Positions 10,422-21,056 of a DNA stretch of 64,000 nt are shown in pieces. Each line of letters opens with the position of its first letter. Positions within the stretch are counted from its first letter, which is position 1. The position numbers were made by a program, and so were the translations under genes. This DNA comes from Bufo bufo (taxonomy: Eukaryota > Chordata > Amphibia > Anura > Bufonidae): NCBI RefSeq assembly GCF_905171765.1, contig NC_053392.1, forward strand, positions 502,926,556 to 502,990,555, written 5' to 3'. Under the pieces are notes generated by a model that was not told the origin of the DNA, did not search any database, and was given only the letters and a program-made list of their open reading frames with translations.

Positions 10422-10995
10422 TTACGCCCGCTTCACAGTGACAGACCAAACTCTGACAGACCAAACTCCCCGTTTAACGCACCGCAAACAACCGCAAACA
10501 GTCCATTTGCACAACCGCAAAACCCCCATTTGCACAAGGTTGGATACCAAGCTAGCCATGTCCCATTCCTTGTCCTCACTGACGTCATTGAAGGTCTCTT
10601 CCTCCACCCAGCCACGTACAACACCAAGGGTCCCCGAAAGGTGACAACAAGCCCCCTGGGACGCCTGCTGTGGTTGGTCTTCCACCTCCTCAAAGCCACC
10701 TTCCTCCTCTGACTCCTCTTCTTCAGACTCCTCTCTCTGCGTTGCCGCAGGTCCAGCAATCGACGACGACAAGGCTGCTTCTGGTGGTGATGGTGACCAC
10801 AACTCTTCTTCTTCATGCTCATCTACGGCCTGATCCAGCACTCTTCGCAGGGCACGCTCCAGAAAAAACGCATATGGGATGAGGTCGAGGATGTTGCCTT
10901 GGGTTTGACTGACCAGGTTTGTCACCTCCGCAAAAGGACGCATGAGCCTACAGCCATTGTGCATGAGCGTTCAGTAACGCGGCCAAAAAATACCC
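10422..10995 (-). pseudogene. Truncated second copy of the hAT transposase middle part
   Basis: This encodes a fragment parallel to the part of the main transposase around 12740-13225: CRLMRPFAEVTNLVS, then FFLERALRRVLDQAVDE, then a Glu-rich stretch. It stops being collinear at about 10995, where a T-rich stretch begins, and at the other end after VSNLVQMG. It is a partial duplicate in the same orientation, probably from an internal rearrangement or a nested defective hAT copy. Not functional. Confidence 0.7.
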
Positions 10996-12079
10996 AGCTC
11001 CGCAGAGGCTGTCCTCTTTTTTTTAAATTAAAAAAAATCTGTTCTTACCAGTTTAATCTCTGTTTTGTAGCACAGCAATGCACTGTGCTACCCTATATGA
11101 GTGGTATATTAAGTAGTACTATTCCTATCAGTTTAATCCCTGTTACGTCCCCTATCAGGGGCCGGTGTATCTAATAGATTTTAGGAACCAGGAGATGGAA
11201 AAAGATGCTTGGTTGGTCCTCTTACTTCCAATTTGGGGCACTGCGCGTGCGCCGTGCAATGTACTGTGCCACCCTATATGAGTGGTGTGTTAAGTAGTAC
11301 TATTCTTATCAGTTTAATCCCTGTTACGTCCCCTATCAGGGGATGTGTATCGAATAGATTTTAGACAACCGCAGAGTTGTCAATAGTTGACACACTCATG
11401 ACATAAATTTTATTTCCTCTATGCGTCAATCTTGGTGTAGTGATGACTGTGCTCGTGCGCACGTTTGGGAGATTGCAGGCGATGGCGGTTTTTCAAAGCC
11501 TATGGTCGTGCTGAGGTAGTTCAGTGACAGTTAAGTGACCCAGAAAACAATGATTCTGCAGTGTGGGCCCATTGTTGGCCTAGTAGGCTTTAATGATCAC
11601 CTTAGATGATCACAAAGAAAATTAATGTTTTTTCTATGCAAAATTATCCAGCCGATCGCTTTTGGTCTGTTCACAATGAAGCAACGACCTTATCATCTGG
11701 GGTGTGCCAACATTGCCATTGCCAACACACTCATAGAGGTGATCGTTTCATTGTGATATGCAAGCCCCTTCACCACAACAAGGTAACGATCACGAAGGGG
11801 AATTGACACATGTATGTGCCTTTTTTTTTGTTTTGTTTTTGCAGCCACAGTGCATCACCAGAGGCCAGAAAAATTAGGCATGTACACATGCCTGGAAAAT
11901 TAGGTATTGTTGCAGCCGCTGCTGAAAAATTGATGTTTTCCAGGCAGAAAGTGCACTAAAACATTGCGGCTTGAACCCTAGTTGGTGGCGGAGAAGTCAC
12001 GCAAGTCATCCGGCATGCAGAGATTAAATACAGCAGCGTGTGGACCATTTTTAGCCCAAGGCATCTCATCAGGCCTTTT
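10996..12079. other. hAT non-coding part with a ~185-bp duplicated block
   Basis: Two copies of a block containing ccctatatgagtggt, then gtagtactattc, then gttacgtcccctatcagggg begin near 11085 and 11265. The same phrase family (gccaccagatatgagtgg) forms the tandem repeat at 17313-17690 on the other side of the transposase. 11390-12079 is downstream of the transposase stop and carries no gene. Confidence 0.5.
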
Positions 12080-15000
12080 TTAGTCAAATGCATCCCCCAC
12101 TGTCAGTCCCTTCGGGATCCATGCCTCATTCATCTTAATAAAGGTGAGGTAATCTAGACTTTTTTGACCTTGGTGACTTCTCTTCTTAGTGACAATACCT
12201 TCTGCTGCGCTGAAGGTCCTTTCTGACAGGACACTTGAAGCGGGGCAGGCCAGAAGTTCTATCGCAAAGTGGGTTAGCTCAGGCCACAGGTCAAGCCTGC
12301 ACACCCAGTAGTCCAAGGGTTCATCGCTCCTCAGAGTGTCGATATCTGCAGTTAAGGCGAGGTAGTCTGCTACCTGTCGGTCGAGTCGTTCTCTGAGGGT
12401 GGACCCCGAAGGGCTGTGGCGATGTGTAGGACTTAAAAAGCTCTGCATGTCCTCCATCAACAATGCGTCTGTAAAGCGTCCTGTCCTTGCCGGCATGGTC
12501 GTGGTAGGAAGAGGATTACTTTCACCTCTTCCCCTGGTAGATTCCCGTTGTGGTGTGACATCACCCTTATACGCTGTGTAAAGAATACTTTTTAACTTGT
12601 TTTGGAACTGCTGCATCCTTTCCGACTTCTGGTAATTCGGTAACATTTCAGCCACTTTCTGCTTATACCGGGGGTCTAGTAGCGTGGCCACCCAGTACAG
12701 GTCGTTCAACTTCAGCATTTTTATACGAGGGTCCCTCAACAGGCATGACAGCATGAAAGACCCCATTTGCACAAGGTTGGATGCCGAGCTACTCATGTCC
12801 CGTTCCTCGTCCTCACTGATCTCATTGAAGGTCTGTTCTTGCCCCCAGCCACGTACAACACCACGGGTACTAGATAGGTGACAACGAGCACCCTGGGATG
12901 CCTGTGGTTGGTCTTCCTCCTCCTCAAAGCCACATTCCTCATCTGACTCCTCTTCCTCAGACTCCTCTTCCAGCGTTGCCGCAGGTCCAGCAAGCGATGC
13001 TGATAAGGCTGTTTCTGGTGGTGATGGTGACCACAACTCTTCCTCTTCACGCTCATCTACGGCCTGATCCAGCACTATTCGCAGGGCACGCTCCAGGAAG
13101 AAAACAAATGGGATGATGTCGCTGATGGTGCCTTCGGTGCAACTGACTAGGTTTGTCACCTCCTCAAAAGGACGCATGAGCCTACAGGCATTGCGCATGA
13201 GCGTCCAGTAACGTGGCAAAAAAATACCCAGCTCCGCAGAGGCTGTCCTAGCACCCCGGTCATACAAATACTCGTTGACGGCTTTTTCTTGTTGGAGCTG
13301 GCGGTCGAACATTAGGAGTGTTGAATTCCAACGTGTCGGGCTGTCGCAAATCAAGCGCCTCACTGGCATGTTGTTTCGCCGCTGAATATCGGAAAATTGC
13401 GCCATGGCCGTGTAGGAACGCCTGAAATGGCCACACACCTTCCTGGCCTGCTTGAGGACGTCCTGTAAGCCTGGGTACTTATGCACAAAGCGTTGTACGA
13501 TCAGATTCAAATTCAATGCCGCCAACAAATTGCTTCCGTTGTCACACACCACTTTGCCGATCTCCAGTTGGTGCGGGGTCAGACACTAATCCACCTGTGC
13601 GTTCAGGGCGGACAGGAGTGCTGGTCCAGTGTGACTCTCTGCTTTCATGCAAGTCAACCCCAAGATGGCGTGACACTGTCGTATCTGGGATGTGGAATAG
13701 CCCCTGGGGAGCCGGGGGGGGGGGGTGCAGTTGATGTGGAGCAAGACGCAGCAGCAGAAGAGGACTGAGCCGAGGAGGTTAGCAAAGAGCATGGAGTAGG
13801 AGGAGTAGAGGAGGTGGCAGCAGGGCTGCCTGCAAGTCGTGGCGATGTCACCAACTCCTCTGCAGAGCCACGCATTCCATGCTTGGCAGCCGTCAGCAGG
13901 TTTACCCAATGCGCAGTGTACGTGATATACCTGCCCTGACCGTGCTTTGCAGACCAGGTATCAGTGGTCAGATGGACCCTTGCCCCAACTCTGTGTGCCA
14001 GACATGCCATGACTTCCTTTTCCACAATAGAGTACAGGTTGGGGATTGCCTTTTGTGAAAAAAAAATTTGGCCGGGTACCTTCCACTGCGGTGTCCCAAT
14101 AGCTACAAATTTTTTGAAGGCCTCAGACTCCACCAGCTTGTATGGTAAAAGCTGGTGGGCTAAGAGTTCCGACAAGCCAGCTGTCAGACGCCAGGCAAGG
14201 GGGTGACTCTGTGACATTGGCTTCTTACAATCTAACATTTCCTTGACAGACACCTGACTGTGGGCAGATGAGCAGGAACTGCTGAAGGTGAGAGGCGGAG
14301 TGACGGGTGGTTGAGAGAGGGCAAGGAGGACAGCAGTGGTTGACGTGGCTGAAGATGCTGGACCAGGAGGAGGATGGTGGCTTTGAGTTTGTGTGCTGCT
14401 TGTACTCATCATGTGTTGATCCCATAGGCGTTTGTGATGTGAGATCATGTGCCTTCGCAAAGCAGTTGTACCTAGGTGGGTGTTGGACTTCCCACGACTC
14501 AGTTTCTTTTGGCACAGGTTGCAAATGGCATATCTGTTATCAAAGGCAGACACACAAAAAAAATGCCACACTGCTGAGCTTTGCAATGACGGAATTCTGG
14601 TGGTGGCAACAGCATGCGTTGATTGGCGTGCTGTTTGGCTGACCCCGGGTGCCAATACATGCTGCCTGACTGTGCCACTAGCTCCTTGCGACGACTTCCC
14701 CCTGCTTCCAACTCGTCTCCTCCTCCTCTCTGTCTCCCCATCTGAACTTTCCCCCTGTTCTTCTTCTCTTCGAGCAGGCACCCACGTGGCATCCACGGAC
14801 ACATCGTCATCATCAACCGCTTCACTTGTATCTGACAACTCAGCAAAGGAAGCAGCAGCGGGTACAACATCATCATCATCAAATCGTACGTCCATGGTTG
14901 TAATGCTGCCTGACTGAGACATATCCCTGTTATCTACATCCTCTGGCAATAATGGTTGCGCATCACTCATTTCTTCCAACTGATGTGTAAATGACTCCTC

Positions 15001-15256
15001 TGACAGATCAAGTGAAGCGGCTGTGGTGCTAGTGTTGGTGGTGGCGGCAGGCGGGCGAGGAGGATGGTGCTTCAAGGTTCCGAGCGGAAGCTGTAGAAGA
15101 TTGGGTGTCCTGTGTTAGCCAGTCAACTATGTCCTCAGAACTTTTCGAGTTCAGGGTATGTGGCCTCTGAACACTGGGCATTATTCTAGGGCCAAAGGAA
15201 ATCACAGCACCACGACCACGACGGCCCCTGCGGGCTGGCCTGCCTCTGCCTGTCAT
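12080..15256 (-). pseudogene. hAT transposase with BED zinc finger, broken by frameshifts and one stop
   Basis: This is the cut-and-paste transposase of the hAT element. In order on minus: a basic N terminus from ATG at 15256; a BED-type finger (CNLCQKKLSRG, then HLGTTALRRHMISHH); the catalytic region with TTDTWSAKHGQG and later VCDNGSNLLAAL; a TRWNS motif; a long acidic insert near 12850-13050; and the C-terminal hAT dimerisation block LACPASSVLSERTFSA followed by TKKRSHQ. Breaks: a frame change near 15030-15080; a frame change at a run of 12 G (13714-13725); and a TAG stop at 13586-13588. With these three faults it would read through for about 1050 codons, a normal length for the type. Poly-G run length is error-prone, so that fault may be technical. 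Confidence 0.85.
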
Positions 15257-15706
15257 TTTTTTTAGATTAGTGGTACTTGTAAGGAAATATTCTTATCTTT
15301 CCCTTATATTGTACCTGAGGTACAAGACTTAGGTATTCAGCTTGATTTGAGTCTATCTGGCCAGAGAGAGTGATAATGAGATATGACACAGTGCTTGTGC
15401 GGTTTCAAAATCACTCTGAATTTTATTATCCTTGTGACACATATATATAGTACTCAATGACATGATCTTTAAGTTAAACAGTAACACATGTTTTTAGCCA
15501 GCTAATTATCTTTTATCTTCTACCAGAGTCCAAGGCTATCCATACATACGAGAAAAACCTCTTAGTAATAGCTTATCATATGGACTTTCACCTGTCATGT
15601 GTCCATGCTTACGTAATGCACCAATGTATGGAACATGATGTAATATAAGCTTATATAAAAAATATATGGTTTGGACTGAAATAGAACCTAGCAATCCTCT
15701 CTTTAA

Positions 15707-16424
15707 GGCCTCTTTCACACTTGCGTTGTCCGGATCCGGCGTGTACTCCACTTGCCGGATTTGCACGCCGGATCCGGAAAAACGCAAGTGTACTGAAAGC
15801 ATTTGAAGACGGATCCGTCTTCAAAATGCTTTCAGTGTTACTATGGCACCCAGGACGCTATTAAAGTCCTGGTTGCCATAGTAGGAGCGGGGAGCGGGGG
15901 AGCGGTATACTTACAGTCCGTGCGGCTCCCGGGGCGCTCCAGAGTGACGTCAGGGCGCCCCATGCGCATGGATGACGTGCCATGCGATCACGTGATCCAT
16001 GAGCTTGGGGCGCCCTGACGTCACTCTGGATCGCCCGGGGAGCCGCACGGATGGTAAGTATGCTGCTCCCCCGCTCCCCGCTACACTTTACCATGGCTGC
16101 CAGGACTTTAGCGGCAATGCGCCGAAACGACGTTTAGCTTAAGGCCGGATCCGGATCAATGCCTTTCAATGGGCATTAATTCCGGATCCGGCCTTGCGGC
16201 AAGTCTTCAGGATTTTTGGCCGGAGCAAAAAGCGCAGCATGCTGCGGTATTTTCTCCGGCCAAAAAACGTTCCGTTCCGGAACTGAAGACATCCTGATGC
16301 ATCCTGAATGGATTTCTCTCCATTCAGAATGCATTTGGATAAAACTGATCAGGATTCTTCCGGCATAGAGCCCCGACGACGGAACTCTATGCCGGAAGAA
16401 AAGAACGCAGGTGTGAAAGAGCCC
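15707..16424. mobile_element. CGGATCC-rich foldback MITE (copy 5)
   Basis: The ends are GGCCTCTTTCACACTTGCGT and ACGCAGGTGTGAAAGAGCCC. A TAA direct repeat flanks it exactly (15704-15706, 16425-16427). Inside are repeated ggatccgg words and a GC-rich arm that recurs in inverse (ctccccgctcc and ggagcgggg; gggcgccctgacgtcactc). It is nested in the retroviral LTR, so it is younger than that. Confidence 0.75.
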
Positions 16425-16477
16425 TAAAACCCATTTACATATATCTATATAATGTGGGTTTTTCATTTTGTTCCTTT

Positions 16478-17170
16478 CTAGTTTTTTTTCTTAGTTTGCT
16501 TGTAAGCCTTTAGGTATTCCATATACCCTTCAGGAGTATAATCCTCAGGCTTTGTTGGGGTTGTGTTTGCCTCTTCTACCTCTACCGGAGTATAGAGGAA
16601 TGTTGAGTGTACCCCTCTTTTGGCCACATTGTTACATACGGCCAGAAGGGAGGGCACACACTGTGGACAACAGCAGAGACACACTATTGCAGCGACCATG
16701 GCGAGTGCCACTCCTACAACATACCTTATTTGACCAAAGTCAGGTATCCAGCCAAAAAGCCAGTCCCACCAACCTTGGTCAACATCTTGTTTTATATGTT
16801 TTATCATCTCTTCTAGTTGGCCTATTTTATCTTTTATTCCACGGGAGTGATCTAATAAATTGGAACAACACATCCCTGGAACGCTGAGCATCCTATACCA
16901 TGTTGAAGTAATAAATAGTCAATAGTTTTATATGATTGTATATCCAGCAGCATATCTTGCAGAACTGCACTAGTGACATCTATCTGTTTTTACCTTTAGA
17001 GAAGTGTCTCTCATGTGTCGTGTCTGCATTGCTGGGAATAATGGTATCATTGCTAATGTCAACCTAGCTATTGTACAGGGTCCCTCAGTAATATTGGCCG
17101 GTATATATGTGTGACTAGTATTTCCACAGGCCAATACCCATCCTGCTGATAGAGGTACATGTTTGTCTAG
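16478..17170 (-). pseudogene. Degenerate retroviral envelope fragment
   Basis: The last 137 codons (16478-16891) are open. They show a CC pair, a heptad-like stretch, a Trp-rich segment before the membrane (WWDWLFGWIPDFG), a hydrophobic anchor of about 25 residues with a Cys cluster, and a polar tail ending at a stop. Upstream in another frame is a stretch with GWVLACG and NITEGPCTIARL, like the end of a gamma-type surface subunit. Stops and frame changes separate the two parts, so nothing intact is encoded. Only the 3' part of env is present. Assignment to a retroviral env is from these features; the genus is not determined. Confidence 0.6.
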
Positions 17171-17202
17171 GGATGGTACTGTTTTTGTAATATTACATTA
17201 CA

Positions 17203-17245
17203 TATATATATATATATATATATAATTTTTTTTTTTTTTTTTTTC
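17203..17245. repeat. TA microsatellite followed by poly-T
   Basis: A TA run from about 17202 to 17224 passes into about 20 T. It marks the upstream break of the retroviral fragment. Confidence 0.8.
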
Positions 17246-17312
17246 TGATACTATCTTTTTACAACTTTCTAGATTTCTATCATGTTACTTTGCAGAGTCT
17301 CATATCAGTACT

Positions 17313-17690
17313 ATGCGTGCAAGGTACTGTGCCACCCGATAAGAGTGGTGGGCAGTGGGCACAGTACAGTCTGTGGGCCTGACACACACTGGCAGGCAAC
17401 TGCAATTATATTACAGAAAAAAAAATGTATTACTTTTTTATCTGCAAGCTACTGTGCCACCAGATATGAGTGGTGGGCACTGGCAGTGGGCAAAGTACAC
17501 TCTGTGGGCCTGACACACACTGGCAGGCAACTGCAATTATATTACAGAGAAAAAATTGTATTACTTTTTTATCTGCAAGCTACTGTGCCACCAGATATGA
17601 GTGGTGGGCACTGGCAGTGGGCACAGTACACTCTGTGGGCCTGACACACACGGGCAGGCAACTGCAATATATATATAGAAAAAATAAAAT
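17313..17690. repeat. Tandem repeat of ~127 bp, three copies, in the hAT leader
   Basis: Each unit begins near gtactgtgccacc (17324, 17452, 17578), goes on gatatgagtggtgggcac, and ends with a ttgtattactttttt tract. Spacing is 126-128 bp. Units share words with 11085-11390 at the other side of the transposase. Open frames across it are repeat artefacts. Confidence 0.8.
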
Positions 17691-17895
17691 AAAATAAAAA
17701 GCAGACTGATGTACTAGCCCTAAAAAATGGCTTTTTGGGGTGCTGTCAGGACGCTGTCCTTACAGCAGATCAGATGAGTCTTTGAGGACTGGAGTGGACA
17801 CAGAACACTGGCCTAGCTAACGATTTCCCTATTAAATCAGCAGCAGCAGCACTCTCCCTGCTCTCACTAACATTGCAGCTTCTGAATGAATCTAA

Positions 17896-18393
17896 GGCTA
17901 CTTTCACACTAGCGTTCGGAGCGGATCCGTCTGATGTTTCATCAGACGGATCCGCTCCGATAATGCAGACGTTCGCATCCGTTCAGAACGGATGCGTCTG
18001 CATTAAAACTTAGAAAATTTTCTAAGTGTGAAAGTTGTCTGAGCGGATCCGTTCAGACTTTACATTGTAAGTCAATGGGGAACGGATCCGCTTGAAGATT
18101 GAGCCATATGGTGTCATCTTCAAGCGGATCCGTCCCCATTGACTTCCATTATAAGTCTGGACGGATCCGCTCGCCTCCGCACGGCCAGGCGGACACCCGA
18201 ACGCTGCAAGCAGCGTTCAGGTGTCCGCTCACTGAGCGGAGCGGAGGCTGAGCGCTGGCAGGCGGATGCATTCTCAGTGGATCCGCCTCCATTGAGAATG
18301 CATCAGGGCCAGACGGATGCGTTCGGGGCCGCTCGTGAGCCCTTTCAAACGGTGCGCACGAGCGGACACCCGAACGCTAGTGTGAAAGTAGCC
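17896..18393. mobile_element. CGGATCC-rich foldback MITE (copy 6)
   Basis: The ends are GGCTACTTTCACACTAGCGT and ACGCTAGTGTGAAAGTAGCC, a perfect 20-base inverted repeat. Both sides are flanked by TAA (17893-17895, 18394-18396). The core is packed with gcggatccg palindromes. It is near-identical in design to 53939-54426. It splits hAT leader sequence (gaatctaagatgg). Confidence 0.85.
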
Positions 18394-18491
18394 TAAGATG
18401 GATGCTGTCCTTGCTTTTTGATAGGAGGTGGGAGGGTCTGGGAGGGAGGGTATGCTGCTGATTGGCTGGAATGTGTCTGCTGACTGTGAGG

Positions 18492-19590
18492 TGTAGTGTC
18501 CCACTAGATAGGCGTGGGCACTACACAAGGGTCAATTGGAGTGCGCGTTACTCCTACTCACAAGGGACAGAAATGTTATATTTTATTATGCATTTTATGT
18601 ATTTTCTAATGTGTTTTATATGCAATGTTCCCCTGTATGATGCAATAGCAGGCCTAGCTGGGTGTAGTTAGACATCCCAGACACTAGAGGGAGATAGGGA
18701 GCCCCTAGTATAAATGTCCAGGCCCAGACAGGGAGAGTTAGTTCAGAGTCAGGAGTCTGCAGAGACAGAAGTTAGAAGGCTCCAGCCAGTGATATGCTGA
18801 GGGCCTCCTCCTGACATGCAGCTAGACAGCCCAGGCTTCTAGTTGTTACCAGGGGGCTAGTAGAGGGATCCTAGCCTACCTGCGGATCAAGAGAGCCTTA
18901 GTTAGCTCTGAAGACACCCCAGTTGCAGGACAGCACCTCCTGGGAGAAACCTGCAGTTACCCTCAAGCCGAGTAAGGTCAGATAAGTACCCTGATGGGCA
19001 GAGGTTCTATAAAGTAAAGCAAGCGCCAATACTGGAGGAAGGATTTATATACCAAGGATTAAAGCCAGCATTTAGGCATCCGGGCCTTGGGATCCAGCCA
19101 GCTAGAATAGCTGAAGGGGATAGAGCAGCATTGTACTGCAAAGCATTAACCGTTGTGCCCTCCAAGTATCTTGCATGATTTAATACCTGCCACTATTTAA
19201 AGTCTACCTGCTTGTGAAGTATTGTTCAAGGGACTGCATTATCATCACTAACTGTATGTACAAAGTTGGACTGTGTTCACCAAGTAAAGCAACGTTTGGT
19301 TTATCCACTGAGTTATTCCTCCTATAAATCGGTGTGCCACCGTTACAGGCACTGGCGTCACGAATCCAACAGGGACCTTGCCCCAGGCACTAAAAATACC
19401 TGTAACATCCAGGGCACCTCATCCACCATCAGGCCTGGTCCCTATATACAGAGTGTGCCCCACAGGAACTGTGTCTACCTCTCCTTTACTGCCGCATGCC
19501 TGCCCAGGGTTCTCCAATACAGTGAGCAACCCTCGATTGCCCATAACCGTGACCTCGCTTCGCTATACCCTGCAGGTCTGGCGTGCTGCA
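18492..19590 (+). mobile_element. Solo LTR
   Basis: It starts TGTAGTGTCCCACTAG and ends GTGCTGCA, giving TG and CA ends over 1099 bp. It is flanked by GAGG on both sides (18488-18491, 19591-19594). Joining the flanks restores a smooth hAT sequence (gactgtgaggtacaggg). A TATA-like word (ctagtataaatg) lies near 18703. No internal retroviral region remains, as expected after recombination between two LTRs. The orientation is inferred from the TATA-like word; the family is not identified. Confidence 0.6.
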
Positions 19591-19730
19591 GAGGTACAGG
19601 GTCAAAGTTTGCTCAATGATGATGTATAGGGGGCGGACCGAACCGCATATGTTCGCCCGCCGCGGCGAACACGCGATGTTCGCCGGGAACTGTTCGCCGG
19701 CGAATAGTTCGGGACAACTTTAATGATCAT

Positions 19731-20817
19731 GTGGAGCCACGGTTGTGTGCACCAACACCCCGAAAGTTTAATAGAGTAGCGCACTTCCCCCAAGTCTTAT
19801 CCTCCTTTATATATCCTATTTGTTTCCAGCTGGGTGAAAACTTCAATTCCATTCCTAGTTATAGTGGTCAATTCCCATTGCATCTACAGTGTATGTTTAC
19901 TATATGCGCCAATGGACCAATAGATTCCCGTTACTAATAGAGGTATATGCTGTTTGCCACATTTTTTACTGCATGGACTCGCGTAGCAGACTGCACAATT
20001 TTATGCTAACATCCAGTAAAAAAAAATGCAGCATTTTTTTATTTTTTTATTATGGCATTCAGTACACAGGAAAATTGTTTATGTTTTTGTAGTTTGGACA
20101 TTTGTCGACACGACAATATAAATTACATTTTTTTTATTGTTTTATTTTTATATGTAAAATTGGAAAGGGGATCATCTGCATATTTTATATATTTGTGTTT
20201 TTTAAATAAAAAATAATAATTTTACAGTCATTTTTGTCCATTTAGGGGACTTTGACATGCAATCCTCTCATCGTTTATACTATAGACTGCAATAGAATAT
20301 TACTGCAATCTATGGGTTTTTTACTGGCTGCCTGTCAAGCTGTGCCGCAGGCATGGCTTGACAGTTACATTACTGTCACCTTACTATGGTGGGCCTGGAA
20401 GCCATCACAAGGCAACAAGTTGTCATAGCTAATGATCAGTGCCCCTCAATTTCACTGTGGAAGCTCTGATTGGAGAGAGAGCTTTCCCACTATCCAACTG
20501 TTCAGATGCTGTGGTTGCTATTGGCCATGGCATCTGAGGGGTTACCTTCTTCATATGGAGTAGGCTTAGCTTGTGAGCCCGGACTAAACATCAGTCCTGC
20601 ACCTTGGATGTACAAGTACGCCCAGGTGCGGGAAGGGTTTAATGTATGCATTTTTGCAGCACATATGTTAAATGTACACTGAAAACACAGTGTGAAATAA
20701 CCATAACTAGTACTGTCAGCATCAGTTACCATGGCACAGACTTTGGGGAGGTCTCATGAGCTTGGTTCTGGTACCATATATATGCACTGAGGTTGTTAAG
20801 AGTTTAGTTCTGATGCA
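19731..20817. other. Intron sequence without recognised feature
   Basis: AT-rich, no gene or terminal repeat recognised. Open frames are under 80 codons and overlap on both strands. Confidence 0.5.
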
Positions 20818-21056
20818 TTAAATGGGTTGTGCCAGCTGATCAGTGGGGGTCCAACCATTGGGACCCCCACCGATCATGGCAAAACTGTACTTGGCTATCT
20901 CCAACAGTCCCATAGAGATAAAATGGAGGGGCAAGTCTAATATTCGTGCTGCCGTCCCATTTTATCTCTAAGGTACTCGTTATTGCGGGGTTCCCAGTGG
21001 TCAGATGCTTATTTCCTATCCTGTGAATAAGGGATGTTTATACTGAGGCCCTTTAA
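20818..21056. mobile_element. TTAA-target MITE abutting a TTAACC element
   Basis: TTAA at 20818-20821 begins TTAAATGGGTTGTGCCAGC; the other end runs gaggccctttaa, TTAA at 21053-21056. Inside is a short inverted pair (gggggtccaaccattgg and gggacccccaccgat). The right TTAA is also the first base group of the next element. Confidence 0.6.

Larger units (their letters stand above)
15278..17200 (-). mobile_element. Endogenous retrovirus 3' fragment (env end plus 3' LTR)
   Basis: On minus, env-like sequence (about 17170-16478) is followed by a purine-rich tract near 16445-16470 and then an LTR-like stretch that would start TGTAAATGGG near 16440 and end TTACA at 15278, giving TG and CA ends. A MITE (15707-16424) sits inside the LTR. 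No gag or pol is seen. The 5' break lies near a TA and poly-T tract at 17200-17245. The fragment interrupts hAT sequence, which resumes near 17290. Confidence 0.55.
10050..19722 (-). mobile_element. hAT transposon, 9.7 kb including nested insertions
   Basis: An 8-bp direct repeat ATGATCAT lies at 10042-10049 and 19723-19730. Just inside are related ends: TAGAGATGTCGCAAAC on the left and, read on minus, TAAAGTTGTCCCGAAC on the right. Subterminal sequence is rich in TTCGC/GCGAA words, as in frog hAT elements. An 8-bp duplication and a transposase of hAT type (12080-15256) agree. Later arrivals inside it are an endogenous-retrovirus fragment (15278 to about 17200), a MITE in that fragment (15707-16424), a MITE at 17896-18393 and a solo LTR at 18492-19590. 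Removing them leaves about 6.2 kb. Confidence 0.75.

Noticed and set aside
14307..14917. Plus-strand open frames over the hAT transposase
   Set aside because: Antisense shadows of the transposase N-terminal half.
17896..18393. Long hairpin as a microRNA precursor
   Set aside because: The hairpin is a full MITE with TAA flanks, far too long and with many internal palindromes.
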